Below, in pieces: positions 1-5,943 of a stretch of DNA of 10,996 bases. Within the stretch, counting starts at the first letter, position 1. Every line of letters begins with the position of its first letter. Source of the DNA: Peptococcaceae bacterium UBA5767 (GTDB lineage: Bacteria; Bacillota; TC1; UBA5767); NCBI GenBank assembly GCA_002418765.1, contig DIET01000030.1, positions 1 to 10,996 of the forward strand, written 5' to 3'. The notes under the pieces are model-generated. The model made no database searches, was not told the DNA's origin, and worked only from the letters and a program-made list of their open reading frames with translations. The position numbers and the translations under genes were made by a program.

Positions 1-1
1 T

Positions 2-97
2 CCAGGAACAGAGAGTTATGTTGTGGACCAGAAGCAATGCGATGGTTGTGGTCTTTGTCCCCAGATGTGTCCGGTGAATGCCATAACGCTTAAGTGA
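2..97 (+). CDS. C-terminal end of a 4Fe-4S ferredoxin-domain protein, probably a PreA-like oxidoreductase (partial)
   Basis: The window opens inside this gene; 31 codons remain before the TGA at 95-97. The peptide carries CDGCGLCPQMCPVNAITL, the CxxCxxCxxxCP signature that binds one 4Fe-4S cluster in bacterial ferredoxin domains, and it ends four codons after that motif's AIT. A lone cluster motif at the extreme C-terminus is how dihydropyrimidine dehydrogenase PreA and related dihydroorotate-dehydrogenase-like flavoproteins end, where the cluster passes electrons to or from the FMN barrel. Support for that reading comes from the other side of the cluster: a decayed copy of this same C-terminus lies at 9681-9758, and a PreA-like gene begins at 10666. 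A free-standing ferredoxin or another Fe-S protein remains possible because the upstream part is missing. The ferredoxin domain is certain; the PreA assignment is inference. Confidence 0.72.
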   Translation, partial: PGTESYVVDQKQCDGCGLCPQMCPVNAITLK

Positions 98-474
98 GAT
101 GGGAACGTATTGAACCCGGTTGCGAAGGAAATGATGACACCAATGAGCACCATGCGATTGATATTCTATAATTTGTCGATGAGCATCATACCGTTTGTGA
201 GGTTGTCCTAAAAAGAAGTATTGGATTTGCGAAGTGGAAAAAGAATCTTGGGATAAGGTGAATCAAGATTTCCCATCTATTTTACGCTGGATTTTGGACT
301 GTATGATATTAAGGTTTTGGTGGAATGGCGAAACGGCATAGTTTAGGTAGCGTATGGTATCTTCGGTCCGGAACTTAGAGATGGTCCCGAATGTGATAGC
401 GAGAATTTAAGAAATGTGGGGAATAATGTCATCTTAGCGGCGTAGAGTAAAGGTATAATCCAATCTGTTATGAA

Positions 475-522
475 GCTGCTAGGATTTTTCTGCAACCATT
501 GTGCTACTAGGATTGGTGCAAC
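475..522 (+). repeat. Tandem imperfect direct repeat, possible activator site
   Basis: GCTGCTAGGATT (475-486) plus TGCAAC (491-496) is repeated as GCTACTAGGATT (503-514) plus TGCAAC (517-522). The two units differ at one base of these 18 and by two bases in the linker. They are offset by 26-28 bases and end 20 bases before the TTGACA at 543. Paired direct repeats just upstream of a -35 box are a common arrangement for transcription activators. No regulator gene is present in the window, so the role is inferred. Chance or a decayed microsatellite cannot be excluded. Confidence 0.4.
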
Positions 523-542
523 AAGACATCAATGTACTTATA

Positions 543-570
543 TTGACAATTTTTTGCCATAGTCTAATAC
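543..570 (+). promoter_or_regulatory. Probable sigma-A type promoter for the cysteine hydrolase gene
   Basis: A perfect -35 hexamer TTGACA (543-548) is followed after 16 bases by TAATAC (565-570), a weak -10 match. TCTAAT at 563-568 matches the -10 consensus better but would leave only 14 bases of spacer. The predicted leader to the ATG at 661 would be roughly 80-85 bases. The direct repeat at 475-522 lies immediately upstream. Confidence 0.42.
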
Positions 571-660
571 TAAGGGTATCAAAGTAATATGAAAACCTAC
601 AGTGTAATGCACAAGTTGCTGAAAAATGAGCTGGTATGAGCATAGAAAGGAGTGATGATT

Positions 661-1311
661 ATGGCCATCTGGGATGATGTGATTACAGAACAGGAAAAGG
701 AAAAATTTTATAATGGAGGAATGGGGGTTGGAAGAGTAGGATTTGGTGAGCGTGCAGCGCTACTTATTGTAGACATGAGTTATGGATTTGCGGATCCTTC
801 CTATCCCTTAGGAAGTGAAACGGGTCCGGCGTGTGTTGAGAACATTCGAATTTTGCTTGATCAGGCGAGAGCAAAAGGGGTGCCTGTATTTTATTCAACG
901 TCAGAATGGAAAGAAAATTCGGTGGAGAGAGGTCTATGGAAAAGGACGCCAGAGGTCGACAAAGCGCTGAGCCAACCCAAGGCATATGAAATTGTTTCTG
1001 AACTCAAACCCAGACAAGATGAACCGGTTGTCGTGAAAATGGTACCGAGTGCGTTTTTCGGCACCAATTTGGTCAGTATGCTGGTGCAGAAGCGAGTTGA
1101 TACTTTGATTCTAACAGGTATGGTGACCAGTGGTTGTATATATGCGACAGCGGTTGATGGATTTTCTAACGGCTTTAGAGTTGTTATTCCACAAGAAGCC
1201 GTGGCAGACCGTAGTGTAACGGGACATAAAGTTTCTTTATTTAATTTTCACATGAAGTATGGAGATGTTTTATCTATGGATGAGGTCATGGAATATTTTT
1301 CCACTCTATAG
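661..1311 (+). CDS. Isochorismatase-family cysteine hydrolase (N-carbamoylsarcosine amidase-like)
   Basis: A 216-residue cytoplasmic hydrolase of the isochorismatase superfamily, whose members cleave amide, ureido or vinyl-ether bonds through a Cys-Lys-Asp triad. The triad is visible: Asp38 in LLIVDM, Lys126 in VVVKMVPSAFFGT, and Cys159 in TGMVTSGCIYATAVDG. The N-terminal extension before the first strand and the VTSGC nucleophile loop resemble N-carbamoylsarcosine amidohydrolase and maleamate amidohydrolase more than true isochorismatases, so an amidase acting on a carbamoyl or amide nitrogen is the best guess. The substrate cannot be read from sequence. ATG 661 is preferred because AAAGGAG (646-652) sits 8 bases before it; GTG 652 and ATG 655 lie in or too close to that site. 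A 138-base gap separates it from the transporter genes, which may share its transcript or use their own promoter. Confidence 0.88.
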   Translation: MAIWDDVITEQEKEKFYNGGMGVGRVGFGERAALLIVDMSYGFADPSYPLGSETGPACVENIRILLDQARAKGVPVFYSTSEWKENSVERGLWKRTPEVDKALSQPKAYEIVSELKPRQDEPVVVKMVPSAFFGTNLVSMLVQKRVDTLILTGMVTSGCIYATAVDGFSNGFRVVIPQEAVADRSVTGHKVSLFNFHMKYGDVLSMDEVMEYFSTL

Positions 1312-1363
1312 CCAATCGATCAGCATGGTAAGCGCCCGTGAAGGACAAACAAAGTAATTCAAC

Positions 1364-1393
1364 TTGAGGTTACATGTCGATGATTTGTATAGG
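1364..1393 (+). promoter_or_regulatory. Weak promoter candidate upstream of the TRAP genes
   Basis: TTGAGG (1364-1369) and TATAGG (1388-1393) are separated by 18 bases, four of six matches each to the sigma-A consensus. They lie in the 138-base gap between the hydrolase and the receptor gene. There is no clear terminator after the hydrolase, so read-through from upstream is also possible. Confidence 0.25.
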
Positions 1394-1449
1394 GGTTTTT
1401 AATTGCGTCGTTGCTTGTTTGTGGATTCGGTAAGGGGAGGTCTATGATC

Positions 1450-2499
1450 ATGATGAAAAAAATACTCATTGCTATTTTGTGTTGTGCATTGTTGCTGGGG
1501 TTGATTGGGTGTAGCCAACAGGCGACTGAAAATGAAGAGCCAGAAGAAGTAGATACGGAGGAGCCGGTGCCTTCTGAGGTGATGGTGATCAAGTATGGCC
1601 ATAATTATCCAACAGATTCACCTGCACATATGGCTGCAGAAGTTTTCAAGGAAGAAGTTGAAACTAGAAGCAATGGTCAGATGTTGGTGGAAATCTATCC
1701 TGCTATGCAACTTGGTTCGAACCGTGAGCAATTGGAAGGAGTACAACAGGGGAGCATTCATATTGATTTACAACCTACAGCTATTGCAGGGAATTTTGTT
1801 CCAGAGATGGCTATTCTTGATTTACCCTTTGTATTTCCAAATGAAGATGTTCTATGGAAAGTCCTTGATGGGTCTTTTGGTCAGGGTGTTATGGCGAAAT
1901 TTGAGGATAAAGGGATTAAAGGTCTGGGATTTACCTGGACGGGATTTAAACAGATTACAGCAGATCGCCCTATTCAAAATATTTCCGATTTGGGCGGTTT
2001 AAAAATCCGGGTGATGAATTCACCATTATTGTTGGAACAGTATTCGTCTTGGGGCAGTAACCCCATTCCAATTGACTTTGGTGAGTTGTACAACGCTTTA
2101 CAACAAGGAGTTGTAAATGGTGAGGAAAACAACTTTTGGACAATTGCCACACAGAAATATTATGAAGTGCAAAGCGATTTGGCAGTAACAAATCATGCTC
2201 CGTTACCTGCTGTTCTCATGGCGAATAAGGCTTGGTTCGATGGATTAACGGAAGAGCAGCAAGGTATTATAGCTGAGGCAGGACGAAAGGCAGTTCTGAA
2301 AGATCGGGAAGAATTGGGTGCCGTAGAAGATGTATCAATTGAAACAATCAGAGACTATGGTGTAGTTTTCCATGAATTATCTGATGCGGAAATACAGGAA
2401 TTTAAAGATGCTTCAGAATCAATCTATGATTTCATCAGAGAGGAACTTGGTGATGAAATTCTCGATGATCTTTTGACTGCGGTAGAAGAGAATAGTTAA
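1450..2499 (+). CDS. dctP: TRAP transporter solute receptor, DctP family, lipoprotein
   Basis: The extracytoplasmic receptor of a TRAP transporter, which captures a carboxylate and delivers it to the DctQM membrane pair. At 349 residues it is near the usual family length. The N-terminus MMKKILIAILCCALLLGLIGC is a lipoprotein signal: basic start, hydrophobic core and LIGC lipobox with Cys21 as the lipidated residue, followed by a Glu-rich linker. Family hallmarks are the PTDSPAH strand near the start of the mature domain, and LGGLKIRVMNSP with Arg187, the position that in DctP proteins forms the salt bridge to the ligand carboxylate, followed by GELYNALQQGVVNGEENN. The ligand is therefore probably a carboxylate; its identity is unknown. 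ATG 1450 is favoured because GGGGAGG ends 9 bases upstream; ATG 1444 is too close and ATG 1453 is the other option. Confidence 0.93.
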   Translation: MMKKILIAILCCALLLGLIGCSQQATENEEPEEVDTEEPVPSEVMVIKYGHNYPTDSPAHMAAEVFKEEVETRSNGQMLVEIYPAMQLGSNREQLEGVQQGSIHIDLQPTAIAGNFVPEMAILDLPFVFPNEDVLWKVLDGSFGQGVMAKFEDKGIKGLGFTWTGFKQITADRPIQNISDLGGLKIRVMNSPLLLEQYSSWGSNPIPIDFGELYNALQQGVVNGEENNFWTIATQKYYEVQSDLAVTNHAPLPAVLMANKAWFDGLTEEQQGIIAEAGRKAVLKDREELGAVEDVSIETIRDYGVVFHELSDAEIQEFKDASESIYDFIREELGDEILDDLLTAVEENS

Positions 2500-2504
2500 G
2501 CACC

Positions 2505-2545
2505 TTGTATATGGAGCGATGCTTGGAGCCTCGCTCCATATACAA
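2505..2545 (+). promoter_or_regulatory. Intercistronic stem-loop between dctP and dctQ
   Basis: Left arm TTGTATATGGAGCGA (2505-2519) pairs perfectly with TCGCTCCATATACAA (2531-2545) around an 11-base loop, starting six bases after the dctP stop. There is no run of T after it, so it is not a standard Rho-independent terminator. In binding-protein operons such hairpins usually protect the 3' end of the receptor message or cause partial termination, giving much more receptor than membrane subunits. That role is inferred here from position. Confidence 0.8.
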
Positions 2546-2584
2546 TATTCTGTAGCCATGTAAATACAAGGAGTGAAGTGTGTG

Positions 2585-3058
2585 ATGAAAGAGATAAGCA
2601 AAGTATTGGCGATATTTGAGCGTTTCACCACAGTCTTGTTGTTGCTTTCGGCCACTGGAGTGTTATTTGTGAACATCATATTGAGGTATTTTTTTGGAGA
2701 GGGTTTATCCTGGGCGGAAGAATATATTGCTTATGCGATGATATGGGTTACCTTTATTGGGGCTGCCATCTGTGTCGGGGAAAAGAGGCACGTTGCGATG
2801 AGAGTTATTCTGGATTCTTTGAAGAACGAACGTGTGAAGATGCTTTATGAAAAGATTTTATCACTGATCAGTATGGTTTTTTGTACGTGGATCTTGATTA
2901 TTGGCATCAAGACAATTGCATTTCAAATTAGCATGGGACAAATGAGTCCTGCTTTGCGAATACCAATGTATATTCCATATCTAGCTGTACCATTGGGCTT
3001 TTTCTTGATGACGTTTCGGTTTATGGAAGATCTTCTTGATATGCAAAGGGGGAGATGA
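2585..3058 (+). CDS. dctQ: TRAP transporter small membrane subunit, DctQ family
   Basis: A 157-residue membrane protein that pairs with DctM to form the TRAP permease. Four hydrophobic segments are visible: around residues 13-34 (TTVLLLLSATGVLFVNIILRYF), 42-65, 85-110 and 128-147. Family signatures include NIILRYFFGEGLSWAEEY, WVTFIGAAICVGEKRHVAM and MGQMSPALRIPMY followed by a proline-rich final helix. The start is ATG 2585 with AAGGAG (2568-2573) 11 bases upstream; GTG 2582 would give 8-base spacing and only one more residue. The TGA at 3056-3058 overlaps an ATG at 3055, and the ribosome site for dctM lies inside the last codons, so the two membrane genes are probably coupled. Confidence 0.92.
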   Translation: MKEISKVLAIFERFTTVLLLLSATGVLFVNIILRYFFGEGLSWAEEYIAYAMIWVTFIGAAICVGEKRHVAMRVILDSLKNERVKMLYEKILSLISMVFCTWILIIGIKTIAFQISMGQMSPALRIPMYIPYLAVPLGFFLMTFRFMEDLLDMQRGR

Positions 3059-3063
3059 ACTCA

Positions 3064-4356
3064 ATGGTTATGAGTGTATTGCTTTTTTTGTTTTTCGGAA
3101 TTCTAATCAGTGGTGCTCCTGTTTTTATTGCGATAGGATTATCTTCTGTCATGGCAATCTGGGTGGGGGGAGATATTCCAGAATTATTGGTTGTAACCCG
3201 CTTGTTTGGAGGTTTGGATAAATTTGCGGTCATGGCTTTACCGTTTTATATTTTTGCCGCTAATCTTATGGATGTCGGTGGTCTTTCAGTTCGTATTGTT
3301 GAATGGGCAAGATCCTTGGTAAAAAATGTGGTTGGAGGTATGGCGGTCGCCACGGAGGTTGCTTGTATGGCATTTGGGGCATTATCAGGATCAGCTCCAG
3401 CTACTGTTGTGGCCATAGGAAGATTGATGGCGCCAAGATTGGTAAAGGATGGATATAGTGAATCTTTTATCGCAGGATTGATCACCAGTAGTGGATCGGT
3501 TGCTGTGATTATTCCTCCGAGTATTACAATCATGCTTTTTGCAGCGTCAACAGGAGCCTCAACGGGAGCTCTCTTTATCGGGGGAATCATACCTGGATTG
3601 CTATACGGTCTTTTTACTGCATTGTACTGCATGTGGCATGCAAAAAAAAATGGGATTAAGAAATCTTCAAGTGTGGAAGATGCCCCGGACACACTTTGGA
3701 ATTCGACCAAAAAAGCTTCCTGGGCATTGGGGGTTCCGGTTATCATCCTTGGTGGTATTTATGCGGGAATCGTTACTCCTACCGAAGCGGCTGGATTGTC
3801 AGCTGTATACGCTTATTTTGTTGGAGCTGTGGTGTATAAGAAAATTGGAATCAGAGAGTTGATTGATGTTTCAAAGAAAAGTGTTATTACTGTAGCCCAA
3901 GTCATGTCATTGATTGCAGTTGCCTCAATATTCGCTTGGATTCTTACAGTGATGCAACTTCCTCAGCAGATGTCTACATTTGTGGCTGGTTCTTCCTCAA
4001 CCATATTCTTCTTGATCTCCATGAATGTGATCCTACTTATTGCTGGAATGTTTATGGATCCAAATTCTCTGATTATTATTTTAGGACCGATTTTCTACCA
4101 GATAGGAATGGTTCTGGGCTTGAGCGCAACACACATCGGAATCATTATGACGATGAATCTTGCAATTGGAATGTTTACCCCGCCTTTTGGATTGAATCTT
4201 TTCGTGACCAGTTCGGTGATTGATGTTCCTATGTTTTCAATCTACCGAAGTGTGATTCCATTTATCCTTGTCAGTATTCTGGTGCTCATATTGATTACTT
4301 TTGCCCCGGGTATTACAACATTCCTTCCAAGCCTGGTTTTTAAAGGCGGAATCTAA
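3064..4356 (+). CDS. dctM: TRAP transporter large membrane subunit, DctM family
   Basis: A 430-residue polytopic transport subunit with about a dozen hydrophobic segments; it moves the substrate using the ion gradient. Recognisable DctM elements are SGSAPATVVAIG at residues 108-119, GLITSSGSVAVIIPPSI with IPPS at 150-153, the ASTGALFIGGIIPGLL loop, GIVTPTEAAGLSAVYA in the second half, and MTMNLAIGMFTPPFGLNLF near the end. The two halves show the inverted-repeat layout usual for ion-transporter superfamily proteins. ATG 3055 overlaps the dctQ stop but has GGGGGAG directly against it; ATG 3064 is 9 bases from that site and gives the standard hydrophobic N-terminus, so it is preferred. Only 18 bases separate its stop from the decarboxylase gene, pointing to one operon and to the TRAP substrate being the decarboxylase's pathway substrate. 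Confidence 0.93.
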   Translation: MVMSVLLFLFFGILISGAPVFIAIGLSSVMAIWVGGDIPELLVVTRLFGGLDKFAVMALPFYIFAANLMDVGGLSVRIVEWARSLVKNVVGGMAVATEVACMAFGALSGSAPATVVAIGRLMAPRLVKDGYSESFIAGLITSSGSVAVIIPPSITIMLFAASTGASTGALFIGGIIPGLLYGLFTALYCMWHAKKNGIKKSSSVEDAPDTLWNSTKKASWALGVPVIILGGIYAGIVTPTEAAGLSAVYAYFVGAVVYKKIGIRELIDVSKKSVITVAQVMSLIAVASIFAWILTVMQLPQQMSTFVAGSSSTIFFLISMNVILLIAGMFMDPNSLIIILGPIFYQIGMVLGLSATHIGIIMTMNLAIGMFTPPFGLNLFVTSSVIDVPMFSIYRSVIPFILVSILVLILITFAPGITTFLPSLVFKGGI

Positions 4357-4374
4357 TTATGAATGAGGTGAACA

Positions 4375-5712
4375 ATGAGAAAATTTATTCAAGAACTTGA
4401 TCGGAAAGGTCAACTTAAGAAGGTGGATAGAGTCAATCCGAGGGATATTTCTAGTTTTTTGAGTCAAGCCAAGTCTCCTATTTTGATGCAACATGTTGAG
4501 GGATACGAAAATTTTAGAATATTTGGGGGCGTTTTTACAACACGTGACATGACCGCCCAGGTCCTAAACTGTGATCCCCGAAGAATGGCACAGGCTTTCA
4601 ATGAAATCATGAAGCAAAGATGGGCGCCAACGATTCAGGAAACTGGGCCCGTGAAAGAACAGATATTCTTAGGAGATGATGCTGATTTGACTAGATTACC
4701 CATCCCTCTCATGCATTGTGGAGATGGCGGCCCCTACATTACAGGGGGTGTGGTCATTGCCAATGATCCGGATTATGGAACAAATCTTGGCATGTATAGA
4801 CTAATGTATAGGAAAAAGAATGAGACTGGGATTGACTTGGTATATGCTTCTGATCTCCGATTTTATTATGAAAGAGCATTAGAACAGGGCAAGCCACTCA
4901 AAATCTCTGTTGCCATTGGTGTTCATCCTGCACTGATGATGGCATCGACCTACAAAGCTCCGCTGGGTGTCTCGGAATATGATATTGCTGGTGGGCTACT
5001 TGGAGAACCAGTACCTGTGGTAAAAAGCGAACTTAGTGATATTATGGTGCCTGCCGAGGCGGAAATTGTGTTGGAAGGAGAAATTTTGCCCATTGGCTGG
5101 ACGGAGCAGGAAGGACCTTTTGGGGAATTTGCAGGATATCAGGGAGAGAGCAAATGGAATCCGATAGTGAGGTTTCAGGCCATCACCATGAGAAGAGACC
5201 CCATCTACTATGCACTTGCCATGCCCTGGGAAAATGATTACTTGCTGGCGGCAAGTACTGAAGCAGCATGTCTGAATGCCATCAACCATGCAGGGGTGAA
5301 AGCGTGCGAGGTTCGCAGCACCATTGGCGGAGCTTGCTTTTGGCATATTATTGCCTCTATTGACAAACGAGCTGGCGAAGGAAGAAATGCTTTGATGGCG
5401 ATGTTGACCATTGGTGGGGTGAAATTTGCAGTTGTGACTGACAGTGATGTCGATATTTTTGATTCAGATCAAGTGGACAGAGCCATGGTGTTCCGTACAC
5501 GGCCTGATAAGGACATTATCATTGTTAATGGCGCACGTGCGAATCACGTTGACCCTAGCGTGGCGGCCTGGTTGCTTCCAAAGGGGGCCCTTCCGGTAAC
5601 CGGAAAGATTGGGATTGATGCGACAAGACCAGAAAATGTTCCAAAGGAGCGTTATCAGTTGATCAGACCTTATCGAGAAAACATTGTGAATTTGGAGGGG
5701 AATGAATCATGA
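4375..5712 (+). CDS. UbiD-family (prenylated-FMN-dependent) decarboxylase
   Basis: A 445-residue member of the UbiD family, enzymes that reversibly decarboxylate aromatic, heteroaromatic or alpha,beta-unsaturated acids using prenyl-FMN supplied by a UbiX partner (none in this window). The catalytic set is recognisable by comparison with Aspergillus Fdc1: Arg142 in TNLGMYR, and Glu246 and Glu251 in EGPFGEFAGY. Asn137 matches the first metal and cofactor-phosphate ligand. The other two expected ligands look changed: the His site aligns with Asp160, and the Glu in the usual ELVK element is Pro214 (PVPVVK), with Glu211 three residues earlier. VPAEAEIVLEG at 225-235 is a family signature. This is a divergent paralogue, not housekeeping UbiD. 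ATG 4375 follows a weak GAGGTG site. Its end overlaps the next small gene at ATGATGA. Context with a TRAP importer and Mo hydroxylase suggests a heteroaromatic acid as substrate. Confidence 0.88.
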   Translation: MRKFIQELDRKGQLKKVDRVNPRDISSFLSQAKSPILMQHVEGYENFRIFGGVFTTRDMTAQVLNCDPRRMAQAFNEIMKQRWAPTIQETGPVKEQIFLGDDADLTRLPIPLMHCGDGGPYITGGVVIANDPDYGTNLGMYRLMYRKKNETGIDLVYASDLRFYYERALEQGKPLKISVAIGVHPALMMASTYKAPLGVSEYDIAGGLLGEPVPVVKSELSDIMVPAEAEIVLEGEILPIGWTEQEGPFGEFAGYQGESKWNPIVRFQAITMRRDPIYYALAMPWENDYLLAASTEAACLNAINHAGVKACEVRSTIGGACFWHIIASIDKRAGEGRNALMAMLTIGGVKFAVVTDSDVDIFDSDQVDRAMVFRTRPDKDIIIVNGARANHVDPSVAAWLLPKGALPVTGKIGIDATRPENVPKERYQLIRPYRENIVNLEGNES

Positions 5713-5891
5713 TGGGTGTGGATGAAATGGTACAAAAAATGCGTGGTGAATTGGCGAAACCGATGCAGTTTTCAGATGTGATCGACCTTTTTCAGAATGA
5801 GAGCTACCAGGATTTTCTGCTTGCGTGGGGTGAATTGCGGGAACAGGAGCTGCTTTCTAGACTTCCGGACGGACGATATCTTATTGAATAA
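5709..5891 (+). CDS. Small protein of unknown function coupled to the UbiD gene
   Basis: A 60-residue protein that I do not recognise. Its ATG at 5709 overlaps the decarboxylase TGA, and GGAGGGG (5694-5700) sits 8 bases upstream, so translation is very likely. ATG 5712 is an alternative one codon in. The sequence has no cysteines, no membrane segment and no signal. It looks helical (FSDVIDLFQN, then a long helix around YQDFLLAWGELREQELLSRL) and ends in a possible beta hairpin (PDGRYLIE), a shape compatible with a tiny winged-helix fold. Some UbiD-type hydroxyarylic acid decarboxylases have a small third subunit, but those are different in sequence, with zinc-type cysteines. A partner or regulator of the decarboxylase is inferred purely from coupling. 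Confidence 0.75.
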   Translation: MMGVDEMVQKMRGELAKPMQFSDVIDLFQNESYQDFLLAWGELREQELLSRLPDGRYLIE

Positions 5892-5943
5892 TGCTCGAGT
5901 GATTGCATTTTCTTTGCGTTGAGATAATGAAGGGGTGAGAACA

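Larger units (their letters stand above)
98..640. other. Gene-poor stretch with probable decayed coding sequence
   Basis: No intact reading frame with a ribosome site is visible here. Short open stretches interrupted by stops suggest an old gene. The clearest runs on the + strand from about 204 to 344 and includes KKKYWICEVEKESW, followed by NQDFP and DCMIL. A second at about 350-430 reads YGIFGPELRDGPECDSEN. The first stretch has a counterpart at 9840-9929 with the same spacing of W-I, (N/D)-Q-x-x-P and D-C, also broken by stops. I do not recognise the parent protein. The downstream end (475-570) holds a direct repeat and a promoter candidate, listed separately. Confidence 0.45.

Noticed and set aside
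454..459. Perfect TATAAT hexamer in the upstream gene-poor region
   Set aside because: No acceptable -35 sequence lies 16-18 bases upstream and there is no extended -10 TG, so the TTGACA at 543 is the better promoter candidate.
98..660. tRNA, CRISPR or riboswitch in the upstream gap
   Set aside because: No cloverleaf, no regularly spaced repeats beyond one two-unit direct repeat, and no recognised aptamer pattern.
3246..3746. Minus-strand open frame of 166 codons opposite dctM
   Set aside because: It lies entirely within a well-supported membrane transporter gene; the low-complexity antisense peptide is a by-product of dctM codon use.
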